Shown here: positions 44,628 to 54,917 of the stretch, one piece after another | Layout: every line of letters starts with the position of its first letter | How positions within the stretch are numbered: position 1 is the first letter of the stretch | Assembly (NCBI RefSeq): GCF_033568475.1 | Contig: NC_133122.1 | Location: 159,891,361 to 159,955,360, forward strand | Source of the DNA: Henckelia pumila | Taxonomy: Eukaryota; Streptophyta; Magnoliopsida; Lamiales; Gesneriaceae | Direction: 5' to 3' | Length of the DNA: 64,000 bases | Notes under the pieces: model-generated | What the model was told of the DNA's origin: nothing | What the model saw: only the letters and a program-made list of their open reading frames with translations | The model's database searches: none | Translations under genes and position numbers: made by a program

Positions 44628-46297
44628 ATTAGTCTTTATGACCCAGGACAACATGGAGACTATATATGCTAGCGCTTCACTTTGACTTGTTTACCGATTC
44701 AACTGGGGTCATCAGGTGGCAAGGTTGGGTGTTGTGTCGAAACATATATGAGTCGATGCATTGTAGTCGGGGATTCACCGCTTACCTTCGGGTATGGATA
44801 TCCAATGTGTTCTCATGCATATGTAGATTGAAATCTCTGATCAAAGTAGGTGGTAATTAAGAAAGGGGTTTTTGAATTACACCTTCGATGCAACTACGTC
44901 ATGACACATAGTTATCGATTCAATGACAACTCTCGATAAACCAATGGTTGTCGAATCGGTCGGGATATATGAGTTGAAGGGACCGTACTGTACGCTAACC
45001 ATAATTGATTGGTTCTTGCAGGCACTATTATTTAATACCTAGGGAGTCATGTAAGCGGTGCTGCTAGACGTTTAACATGACTGGTTGGGTACCATCAGAC
45101 TTGAGTTTTCTGACGTTTCTATTATCAAGGGGTTGATAAATAAGAATGAAGCTATATAGGGTATGCTCATATAAGGGACTTATTGATCCCGAATCACATG
45201 GAGATGTGAACCCATTGTTAGTTATATCATTGAACCATTGAGGGTCACACAAGTACTAGATTTCTAGATCCCGTTGAGATTAAAATTAGTTCAATGTGTT
45301 GAACAATTTATAAAGGAGTTTATAATAAAATAAATTAGAAGTATGAATTCTAATAGAGAATAAAAGGAAAATTAACTTTTAATTTGTAAATGTGTTCCAA
45401 GATTAAAAGTTGACTTGAATAAATAATTAGTTTTTTAAAAATGGTGATTTTCAAAAATATTATTATGAACTTAATTAAATTAATTCAAGAGTTGAATTAG
45501 TTTGACACTAGTGGATTTTTTATAGTCCAAATAATTATATTAATTCAAGTGTTGGATTAATTAAACACTATTGGGTCTTGTAGAGCCCAAATAGAAATAG
45601 TGTTGAATAATTATTATATGGCTTGAATGAGTTCAAGTTAGATTTAATTATTTATTTAAACTTAAATGGGTTTGAGTTTAATAAATATTATGTTCATGAG
45701 CCATGTATGTAAATATTTGATATATATATATATACATACAATATATATGTGAGAGGGAATATGAAAGGTTAAAAGATTGGATACAATTTTCCATGCATGA
45801 TTTAATTGCTTAATTATTCTTTGACCATTATTATTTGATAATCAATATTCCTCCTCAATATATACATATGGCCGTGAAATTCAAAAAAAAAAATTCTCTC
45901 CAATTTTGTCTTTCACTTTTGAGAGAAAATGCAAGAAAAATCTCAATGAAAAATGTTCTAAATATTCTAGTGCATATTTAGGGTGGATCTAGTTTGATTA
46001 GTCGTGGACCTAATTCGAAGAGGAGGCCATTTTCGAACAAAGTGTGTTCTTGGATGCTTGAATCCATTTGAGCAAGGTGTGATGTTGAAAGCTTGTAGAT
46101 TGTATCTACCATTTCAAAAGCTAAGTTTTTCACAACTTGGTTGGAGCCATAAATCAATATTTTGAGATTGATATGTAAAAACTTCTTAAACACCCTATTG
46201 ATGTTTGATGTTTTGAATGCTACACAAGTGTTCGATTTCTTTAATAAATTTTTAAATTTCCGCTGCGTTTTCGGGCACAAGGTAACGATCCCTTACA

Positions 46298-46613
46298 CTA
46301 ATCCATCAAGGACCAACATAAAATTGGGTACCATAGACAAGATTGTGATAGTGTTTGCAGGAAAAATAAGAAGAATGATCATTTTGAGGGGGGACTGCAG
46401 AAAGAAGGAATTTCTAAACTTCTTCAAGAAGATTGCGAGTTGGAATTCTTTTCGAAGCATCTTTTCAACATGCCAAAAACATTAATAAGATTTCTTATCC
46501 TTATATCTAATTTATTATACGTTAAATGGTTGATATTGTGCTTTGAAATAAATAAATAAAATCATACAAACACAAAATATAAATTTTATTCATAAAATTA
46601 ATTGTTACGGCTC
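46298..46613. other. Right flank of copia 1
   Basis: Begins with CTAATCCATCAAGG just outside the LTR. A short open stretch (46318-46485) shows no recognised motif. AT-rich otherwise. Confidence 0.35.
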
Positions 46614-46940
46614 TCAATCAACAGCCATCATCCTATATGACATATTGGTGACCAGTTCCTCAGATGTTGACTGTTGATAGATGGAAGAATCGGTGATTTT
46701 CTTCAGTACTTGAAGCTCCTTGATAAGCTTCAAATGAAAAACACATTCTTTTGAGAAGATGTCTTCAAGACTGGAAGAACCATTTTTTTGCATATACTTC
46801 GTTCTTTTCTTAGCTAGTTGATCAGCCATGGGAGGTGGAAATGGTATAATCTCATGCATCTTCATCATATTGATTTTGGCCTCGAGAGAACTTTTTTTCA
46901 AATCAACAATGGCTTTGTATCCTTTGATGATTGCTTTCAT
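46614..46940 (-). CDS. Unknown small protein, 108 aa
   Basis: One uninterrupted frame with an ATG at 46940. I do not recognise the family. The protein is charged, lysine/glutamate-rich and largely helical by appearance: KSSLEAKINMMKMHEIIPF, then MADQLAKKRTKYMQKNGSSS, LEDIFSKECVFHLKLIKEL and a serine/threonine-rich end (MSYRMMAVD). No signal peptide, no membrane segment, no metal motif. A decayed relative follows at 47323-47546 with a matching core (FEDIFTLKSFFLL). A TATA-like CTATAAATTG lies about 55 bp upstream of the ATG. It might belong to a host gene family or to an unnamed retroelement, since related flanking text recurs in the tandem repeats at 47.6-51.6 kb. Whether it is expressed is unknown. 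Confidence 0.4.
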   Translation of the reverse strand: MKAIIKGYKAIVDLKKSSLEAKINMMKMHEIIPFPPPMADQLAKKRTKYMQKNGSSSLEDIFSKECVFHLKLIKELQVLKKITDSSIYQQSTSEELVTNMSYRMMAVD

Positions 46941-47322
46941 GACTTATGTGCTAAAGAATTTGTTGATATGTTCGAATATAAGAAATTTGAATCAATTTAT
47001 AGATTTGGTGGTAGAATATAAAGAGTTATAGATATTAATGAGAATTTTTAGGAGATCGATGAGCCATATTAAAAAGCGTGAACTGCATTTATTAAAAGGA
47101 GGTTTCCAAAAAAAAAAAAACAATTAGAATCATCATAACTTGCATTTAAATAATTGACAACAAAATAAAGAAATAACTTATTTATTTATTCATAGATCAT
47201 TTTTTACAAAATATATTTCTGAATCTACAGTGAATTTTCAAAAATATATCCCTGTGGCCAACTTTCCTTTGGAACATATCTTGAAAATTATGAGGGAGAG
47301 ATAATTTTTCTAGGGCTTGAAG
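46941..47322. other. Spacer between the small ORF and its decayed relative
   Basis: Possible promoter region of the 108-aa ORF. AT-rich, with a 13-A run near 47108. Nothing else seen. Confidence 0.35.
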
Positions 47323-47546
47323 TTATTTCATATGAGTCAAGAGAAAAAAACTCTTTAGAGTAAAAATGTCTTCAAATCTAGAAACTTCAAGTCGTGGCTT
47401 GAGTTTTGCTTCAATTCTTGTCAGCCTTCCAGCTATAGCTGATGAATAAGACGTGACTTTGTGAACCTGTAGCATTCTCAACTTTGCTCTAAGAGATAAA
47501 ATTTTCTCAGCAATAACTGCTTACACTCCTTAAGAATTTTTTTCAT
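47323..47546 (-). pseudogene. Decayed relative of the 108-aa ORF
   Basis: Starts at ATG 47546 (MKKILKECKQLLLRKF) and then meets stops. In another frame the middle reads SYSSAIAGRLTRIEAKLKPR and EVSRFEDIFTLKSFFLLTHM, ending at a stop near 47323. The segment order and the EDIF core resemble the intact ORF at 46614-46940: a leucine/lysine-rich N-terminus, an A-G/D-Q/R-L element, then EDIF. The similarity is short and judged by eye. Confidence 0.35.
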
Positions 47547-47589
47547 GATAACCTTACTAGTTATGAACTTGCTAAATGATAATTAAGGA

Positions 47590-48167
47590 TGTGCAAATGG
47601 TGTCTATTTATAGAATGATTTAGAGTATGTGAAGAGTTATATTGATAATTTTAATGTATTTGCATATCGAAGAGACATATTAAATATCTTGAAATACAAG
47701 GATTTTTAAAGAAAAGCAGTTGAAGTTCTTGCGTATCATGATTTAGGGGAAATTTCTTGAAGAATAATTAAGAAAAGACTCTGGTATTCAAAGAAAATAT
47801 TTCTAAGGAAAAAAGAACTGTCCAGTTTAGTCAAAGACCAAAAAGGGAGAATTTTTGGGATAATGTTTTAGTATTTGACAAAACATGAAGAAATATTTCG
47901 AATCAGTCAAAATGCAAGCAGTTGAAATACAACCAGTCGAGATGCATGCAGTCCAGTCAAAACACAAGAAGTTAAGACACAAGCAGTCCAACTACAAGCA
48001 GTTCAATAAGTCATTATAGTTCAAAACCAGTTCACATAACCAGTCCAAAAATCAAGACTGCTAAGGATATGATTTAATCAGATATTGGAATATATATTCA
48101 AAGATATATTTCAAATAAAAGATCATTGCAAGATCTAGATATTTCTATTGAAGAACGTTATATATAT

Positions 48168-48229
<62 letters not shown>

Positions 48230-48589
48230 TGAAGATATTCAAATTAAAAATGGGATGTCAACGAGCTATACAGAGATATACACAAAAGATAATCTACAAG
48301 AAAATAGCAGCAATATACACAAAGATACAAGATGCTTGAGAAATCATGAAAGATATATCAAATCTGCTCAAAGTTCCCACTTACAGAATCCATATATCTG
48401 ATCTCTGAGGATCATCAAGGGCATGGAATCAACTCTCTATTGCTTATTTGATTAAGAGGAGTTGATTTATTGTTTGAGTCTGCGGATTCATTCATTATTG
48501 TATTTTGTTTGCTAGGACGAGGTGCCTTAACTTTGTGGTGTTCTAGGAGTTTCGATCTAGGCAAGGATAAGTCCTACGTTCCGAGTGGG
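47590..48589 (+). repeat. Dispersed repeat unit, copy A, left part
   Basis: Matches copy B in order: TAGAGTATGTGAAGAGTTATATTGAT near 47629, GGGGAAATTTCTTGA near 47748, TTTTTGGGATAATGTTTTAG near 47853, an array of CAGTC-rich words (CAAGCAGTTGAAAT, CCAGTCCAAAAATC), then GGACGAGGTGCCTTAACTTT near 48516. It is interrupted after 48589 by solo LTR3 and continues at 50018. The TTTGGGATAA..TTTGACAAAACATGA segment looks like the start of a copia-type LTR, so the unit may be an LTR with adjoining internal sequence. Confidence 0.65.
48159..48227. repeat. (TA)n microsatellite
   Basis: A run of about 34 TA units inside copy A; absent from copy B. Confidence 0.9.
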
Positions 48590-50012
48590 TGTAGTAACCA
48601 GAACCCATTTTAAGATAATAATATGATAAACATGATTAAAGGTTAGTATTTAACAAAATCAAGGGCTTAATTGGGCTTCCAGAGCACGAATTAGACTTCC
48701 AAGCATGGACAGGATCGGAAGCTCCCGGTAGATCGGAAGCACCAAAATGGATCCAGATTACTTCGGAACTAAGGCAGGATTGGAAGCTCCGATCTCCAGC
48801 TTCCAGCAATGCTCTATGACTCAACCACAAGTTTTGACAAGTGTCGAACATGCACCAGATCGGAAGCTCCGATCCCAGTTTGGAATTTTCGATCTCGACG
48901 TGTCACGCATGCATGTATCCAGCTGGATCGGAAGCTCCGATCCTGAGATTGGTGGTTCCAATCGTGGCCGAACTTTGAACTATAAATAGGAGTCATTCGA
49001 ATTCGATTCTTATTCAGTTAAATATAGTGTGAGGTATACACTTGAGGGCCGTATCGATTATTAGAGAGATTTTGGAATAACAAAGGTGTTGTTATAGTCC
49101 TCCAGAACGAGCAACTCCAAAGGGCTTACTACGGACGAAGGTATGGTCCGAGAATCTTATTAAGTTTTGGGAGTATTTATTAGCTTAGTTAAGGCTTATA
49201 GAACTTGTGTAGTGATACGGTGAAATTTTGATTATAGGCTTGGAACTAGGTCCTACTAGACTCGAACTAGCTTAGAGGTACGTACACATTGACTGAGATT
49301 GCCATACATGTTTATATGTTGCATTTCGGTTGCATTATTATGTGGCATGATGTATGGTTTACTGGTTTCCATATTCATATTTCATGTGTGCATACACGTT
49401 GAGCCTATTTCTTTGTTATACTTTTATTTAGTGTAGAGCCGGATGTACCACTATAGCAGGGGGTTCTAGGAGATATTCTAGAACTGGATGTACCGTTATA
49501 GTGGGGGGTTTTAGACGAGTGTTTTTGTACCCCGAGGTTTGATCTGAGCGGTCACAACAATCATTGGCGCTGGTTATTAGCATGACTTTCAGATGACTTA
49601 TTACCCGTCATCACGAGTGCATGCATCATATTTATATGTCTACTCATGTTTATGTACTAGGCGTTAATCGCTCATGTCCTAGTGTTATCTTGAACATCCC
49701 ATTCCATAGGGCAGGTCGCAGGATGGACGGAGCTGGGAGTTCGAGGCAGGACTAGGGGACAGGAGCTATCAATGGATATTTTATACAGCAGAATTCGATA
49801 TAGCTGTATAATGTTTTATGACAGTTTATATTAAGTTATTCGATATGGTTGTATCACTACTGAGTTTAAGCTTTGAACTTGTGTACTAAGTTGATATGTA
49901 AATTATGGGTTATGTTTCTGCATGTTTTACTCTGTAAGTAATAATGTTTAATTAAGATTAAATGCATGCCATAGTTTCCAGTTAGTAGGTAATTCAATGC
50001 AGGGTCACTATA
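48590..50012 (+). mobile_element. Solo LTR3 (TSD GTGGG), palindrome-rich
   Basis: Starts TGTAGTAACCAGAACCC, ends AGGGTCACTATA, flanked by GTGGG at 48585-48589 and 50013-50017; 1423 bp. It splits copy A of the dispersed repeat: text resumes with TTGTATACAAGAC as in copy B. The first 350 bp carry five or six copies of GATCGGAAGCTCCGATC or close variants. A TATA-like ACTATAAATAGG lies at 48978-48989, a plausible LTR promoter. The start resembles LTR4 read on the minus strand (TGTAGTATCCCGTACCC), so the two belong to one family. Confidence 0.88.
48978..48989 (+). promoter_or_regulatory. TATA box of LTR3
   Basis: ACTATAAATAGG, 388 bp into the LTR and just after the palindromic array. It is the best TATA match in the region. 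Confidence 0.5.
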
Positions 50013-50017
50013 GTGGG

Positions 50018-50345
50018 TTGTATACAAGACATCGTATAAACCAAATTCTTCTAGTGAATCCTTCTTTAAGTGGAAGAAGGGGTCAACGTAGGAGTTTTGT
50101 CTTCGAACATCCATAAAAAACTCACTGTTATTTATTTTTCTGTCAAGCCATATTTATTACAATTCTATCTGTTACTTGGCCTCCTTCCGCACATATATTT
50201 GTTGGCTGATTAACATCGACACATGAGAAGGAATAAAGTTAGTTTTTAAACAGCAACTGCTCTCATTTAAGAAGATGTTGAGTAAACTACTCAATAAATT
50301 CGAATGAGAACAATTCCAAATCGATCCTCTCAGACTGATTAGAGT
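50018..50345 (+). repeat. Dispersed repeat, copy A, right part
   Basis: Continues copy A after LTR3. Matches copy B at 51272-51590: GTTGTATACAAGA, TCTTCTAGTGAATCCTTC, GGAAGAAGGGGT, TCTTCGAACATCC, CAAGCCATATTTAT, TCCGCACATATAT, and AATCGATCCT at the end. Confidence 0.7.
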
Positions 50346-51590
50346 ACATGAAGATTTATATTGATATCTTTCAATGAAATTGCAGAAATTGAGGATATTG
50401 ATATCTTTCAATGAAATTTCAAAAATTGAGGAGACATAAGAAAAATATTTGAAAGGCAAGAAATGAAGAGGATTCTCAAGAAAAATAGTTGAAGTCATTG
50501 TGCATCACATTAAGGGGGAATTTCTTGAAAATTTAACAACTGCTTAGTTTTGTAAAAAAATCCAAAAAGGAAGAAATTTTTGGGATAAGTTTTGGTAGTT
50601 GACAAAACATGAAAAAATATTTCGGAGCAGTCAGGATGCGAGCAGTCGAAATGCGAACATTCCAAGACTAAACAATCAAGTCGAACATTATATAGATACA
50701 GTTCAAGACCAGTTCATATATCCTGTTAAAATATCAAAAATACTGAGGAATTGATTGATTCAAGATATATTTCAAATATATAGACCGTTGCAAGATCCAT
50801 ACATTTTTATTGAAGAACAAGAAACCTTAAAGTCCTCATAAATACTTATTGAAGATCTAGAGGCAGAGAAGACATGCATTTATTACAAACATGAACGTTG
50901 AAAATATGCATATATAAATGCATGTGAAAGCTTCAGAAAAAATTGACGGAGTCAAGTAGAGAGAAAACATCTTACAACATATACAACAGCAAGATACACG
51001 AAGATAAAAAGCTTCTTGAGCATTCATAAAAAAAATTATCTAATCTGCTCAACGTGCCCGCATATACAAGTCATTCATCTGATCTCTGAGGATCGTCAAG
51101 GGCCAATAATAAACTCTCAACTACTTATTTGTTTATAAGGAGTTTATCTAATGTTTGAGCCTATGGATTCATTTATCATTGTAATTTTATTGTTAGGACG
51201 GGGTGTCTTAACTTTTTTGTGTTCTAGGAGTTTCGATATAGGAAAAGGGTATGTCTTACGATTGGAGTGGGTTGTATACAAGAAGTTGTATAAGTAAAAG
51301 TCTTCTAGTGAATCCTTCACTTTTGGAAGAAGGGGTGACGTGTAGGAGTTTTATCTTCGAACATCCCTAAACATCTCTGTGTTATTTATATTTCTATCAA
51401 GCCATATTTATCATCGTTCAATATGTTATTTGGTCTCTTTCCGCACATATATTTTTTGACCAATTAACATTGACACGTGAGAAGGAATAGAGTTAGTTGT
51501 TTAACAAAAACTACTCTCATATAAGAATTTTGTCAAGCGAAATGCTCACTGAAGACACATAAGAGTAGTCCGAAATCGATCCTAACAATA
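50346..51590 (+). repeat. Dispersed repeat, copy B
   Basis: Second tandem copy without insertion. Order: GAAGATTTATATTGATATC near 50351, TTAAGGGGGAATTTCTTGA near 50510, TTTTTGGGATAAGTTTTGG near 50577, AGCAGTC words, a repeat-specific middle, GGACGGGGTGTCTTAACTTT near 51197, and the end near AATCGATCCTAACA (51570-51586). A direct duplicate TTGATATCTTTCAATGAAAT occurs at 50359 and 50399. TTAAGGGGGAA resembles a polypurine tract in front of the presumed LTR start. Confidence 0.65.
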
Positions 51591-52546
51591 TGTCCTAAGG
51601 CATGCACGTAAGGGTTCTAGCATGGTTTTGTGTACATGGTGCATGTAGTGTCATCGAGAATATATGGAATGACTTACATGGATCGCTATCTATAAGCAAT
51701 GCATGATGGTCTAAGTTTTTCAATCCATGAAAGTTATTATAAGTATGAAGAAATGATGTTTTATGAAAAGTTATGGAACATGTGTAAGCATGAATTTTTT
51801 TCAATCATGAAAATAATGATCATGAAAATATTATTTTATGATGTTTATGTGTACTTGTGGTGTCATTCAGGACTGGTGCTTGGGAAAAGCTTCGGGTAGG
51901 GTCTTTCCAACAAGCATGAATGGTATGGGTATTGACTTTGGCTAGAGTGGGTTGTACCAAATGATATACCTAGGTTTCAAGACTACTTACATGATGATGG
52001 ACCTTTAAGCATGTGCACTTTTGATGGTTACAACCTTTGTATCATATTTGATCATTCAAAGCAAAGAAATTTATGCCTTTATATTATGGTCATTTCCTAC
52101 GCATGTTATAAGATTTTATTATGTATTATAAGTACTTGAATATTCTTGTTGAGCCTTTAGGCTCACTGTGTTTGGATGGTACAAATGATAGCGATGAAGT
52201 AAGATTTAGACGACGGTCAAGGGGCAGAGTAGTCAAGAGAGCGAGAGGATTGCATAACACGGTTGTTCGAGAACCTCCATAGCATGCTCATTAAGTTTTT
52301 GCATTCCATTTATGTCATGCACATTGTATCTGATTCATGTTTTAATATGTCAATTTTAAGATTGAATACATTTTGGTTCGAGTTTTGCAATAGGTTAAGA
52401 AGTTTTGGTCTTACCTTATGGATATTCATGTTGTCTACATTTGCACATAGAATATTTGTAATTTACGAAATGCCTGATTTTATAGCACTCATCATCACGT
52501 CATATGTTTTTTTAAATAAAAATTTTCCGTATTTTTTCACATTAAA
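51591..52546 (+). repeat. Degenerate LTR fragment related to LTR2
   Basis: Shares the order of LTR2 motifs: TTATGTGTACTTGTGGTGTCA, GGACTGGTGCTT, GTCTTTCCAA, and the interrupted palindrome TTGAGCCTTTAGGCTCACTG near 52149, where LTR2 has TGAGTCCTTTAGACTCAC. Its ends are lost; the right end abuts LTR4. Confidence 0.5.
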
Positions 52547-53246
52547 TGTAGTGGACCCAACTCGGATCCACTATTAATAAGAGATTTAAGCTTTAAATAA
52601 GCTTGCAATAAACAATAATTAGAGATACACTGCACAATGTAAATAAATGCTAAACCGACAGAATACAACCTGCTAAATAAAACCAATATACACTCCAATT
52701 CAAATAATTCAATAACCTAGCTACTGCTCTTGCAGCTCTTGTTCACCACCTAGTCCCAAATCTTGGTCGAACACCTGCAACTGCCCCGTCGAATGGGGTG
52801 TTCAGAAAACACAGAAAACAATGGACGTGAGCATTAAAGCTCAGCACGCTAGTACGGGTAAACATAAAAATATGATTTATGCACAAGTACAATGTCTGGG
52901 TATCCATATCTGGGATATACAAATCCAAACTGCTCAGACTGGTGCCTAGAATATGAGCAATACCAATCGGGGAATCAAACCACTGGGTACATCCACCCAC
53001 TTCTAAATATACGCAGATCTAAAATGTCCTCTGATCACTAGAGTCAGCGCAATCCATCGGTTGACAGGACCCTCAGTGTCACAACGTCCCATCAAAAGGG
53101 CTGAGCGACCCTATACGACTCATCTCAAGGAAACACAGACTCAATATGATATGCACATGCCGCATAATATATTAATGTAATAACATACAATCATGACGCA
53201 TAAATGCAATATATAAGCATGAATACCCGCTGGCAATCTCAGTCAG

Positions 53247-53316
53247 TGAAAGAGTAGGTGCCCGGTGAGCCAACTTGTGGCTAAGGGCTTTGATGACTCT
53301 ATGTACAAACAATCTT
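53247..53316 (+). repeat. 5' LTR remnant of copia 2, 70 bp
   Basis: Identical by eye over 70 of 70 positions to 58846-58915. The break follows CAAACAATCTT; in the 3' LTR the text goes on with TTGTTTAAT. Confidence 0.92.
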
Positions 53317-54917
53317 AGGGCAGCGACGATCGCTGCCCTGCCCGAGCCCCTTTTGGGGCGCGGGCTGCCCGGGATCGTCCCGGGCGGCCCGGGAAAATTT
53401 AATTTTTAATTTTTAATTAAAATTTTAATATGTTAAAATTCTATTTTTGGTCCGATCGAAAATTGTTTTTGATTGGTCCACGAGGCGTCGGATCGAATTG
53501 TTCGAGTCCGAAAATTTTAAAATTGATTTTTGGATAAATTTGAATTTTTGGAAAATTTATAGATTTTATCCGTTAAATCAGATTTTATGAAATTAATTAT
53601 TTTTGGTACAATTGATGATGAGATATGATCTTATGGATATATTGAGTAAAATATGATTTTATGTATAAAATTGGATTTTATATCTAAAATATGATTTTAT
53701 TTGATAAAAAGATAAAATATGATTTTATATATAAAATAAGATTTTATATATGGAATATGATTTTATCCTTTTTAAATTTAATTGCCATTGCATGTTATCC
53801 AATAAATTAATTTTGAATTAAATATTATTGGATAAGGATGATCGATTGCCATAACCAATTTTGTAGGTGTATGTTAGGAATTTACATTTGTCTTATTGTT
53901 GTTGGTGTTTATTAATGGGCTTGGTTTATAGCCCATTATGATTGTCATATGTAATAAAAGTGGGCCTGGTTTATGGCCTGTTCCCACCCCTACAAATGTA
54001 TCCCATATTTGTCATCGAAATTTATTGTAAATTTATTAGACTTAGTGGGATACAAAGATTTCAAGAAATGGTGGGCCCAGCAGACAATGAAGACTGAAGA
54101 AATGTAAATTGGAAGCTTAATGTAATAGGATTGCATTACATACCTGCATATTACCTAGGATTGGACTTAGACTCGTGATTGGCAACCACGGGTCGATTAG
54201 AAATGGAATCGATCATCCTATATAATATATGATATTATCGTTGTATGCATGTTTTAGACTAAATTGTATGAATCCCGCAAGCATACAAATTTTAAATGAT
54301 GAGACAAATTTTCAAAATTAAAATCCCTCATTTTAAATATGATTTAAAATTGATATCAAGATAAATAAAGAAAATTTAAATATTGTTTAAATGTTCCTAC
54401 CTTCCATCAACGATCAATGTATGAGATGCTACCCGCGGATACGGTCCGGCTCATATTATTGGGGGGGCCCGTTTGTCGGAAAGCTGTACATTGGATCGAC
54501 ACATGTTGTAAGTTGGGTGGAACTCCCATGGGATCGGCTCATATTATTGGGGGATCCACATGGCGACCGTCCATCACAACTTAATATTGATGGGTCATCT
54601 TGACATGTCACAATAAACGGCGTCATATTATTGGGCCCTTATTGGACATGAGGTAAAAACGTGGAGGTTGCTTTGGAAGCAATTGGGCTCTACCTTTTGA
54701 AAATTATGGTTGGCTGATATTATTCGGGACCATAGTTTGTCAATTGGACTCCATGTTCCCACTAAGGAAAACAGTTTCCTGTTTTCACTAGAGGGTAGTG
54801 AAATCGTTAAAATAGTGGGAGTGAGATTCATAAAATAAATTTCGCTTATTTTATGTCTTAGTAAATTAATTAAACAATCACTGATTATTGTCTGTTTCTT
54901 TTCAGTATTTCATTAAG
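53317..54917 (+). other. Untranslated leader of copia 2 (5' part missing)
   Basis: Starts with a strongly self-complementary GC-rich cluster (GGGCAGCG..CGCTGCCC, then CCCGGGATCGTCCCGGG, 53317-53393). An AT-rich middle follows. Four copies of CATATTATTGGG or GATATTATTCGGG lie at 54452, 54540, 54624 and 54716, in the same order and at nearly the same spacing as in copia 1. No coding sequence. Confidence 0.7.

Larger units (their letters stand above)
27143..46297 (+). mobile_element. Ty1-copia retrotransposon 1 (old, interrupted by solo LTRs)
   Basis: The two LTRs are recognised by shared text: 27143-27606 matches about 41053-41345 and its neighbours, and 33884-35265 matches 44633-46297. The 3' LTR starts at 40884 (TGTTAGAG) after a purine tract and ends at 46297 (TTACA). 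The 5' LTR lacks its first part and ends at 35265 (CTACA), one base before the primer-binding site. Each LTR carries its own inserted solo LTR. The polyprotein between them has many stops. Because the 5' end is truncated, no target duplication can be seen for this element. Confidence 0.85.
40884..46297 (+). repeat. 3' LTR of copia 1 (interrupted by solo LTR2)
   Basis: Begins TGTTAGAGTAGGTGCCCG after a purine tract (TTTGGGAGA) that overlaps the end of the polyprotein, and ends at TTACA. Without LTR2 and one copy of its duplication it is about 2.13 kb. The last 130 bp include a segment, 46081-46220, absent from the 5' LTR. The start of the LTR resembles that of copia 2 (TGAAAGAGTAGGTGCCCG), showing family relation. 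Confidence 0.87.

Noticed and set aside
48747-48989. Plus-strand ORF of 80 aa
   Set aside because: It is built from the palindromic array of LTR3 and ends in the TATA region.
50172-50498. Minus-strand ORF of 108 aa
   Set aside because: It crosses the border between repeat copies A and B and has no match to the 108-aa ORF at 46614-46940.
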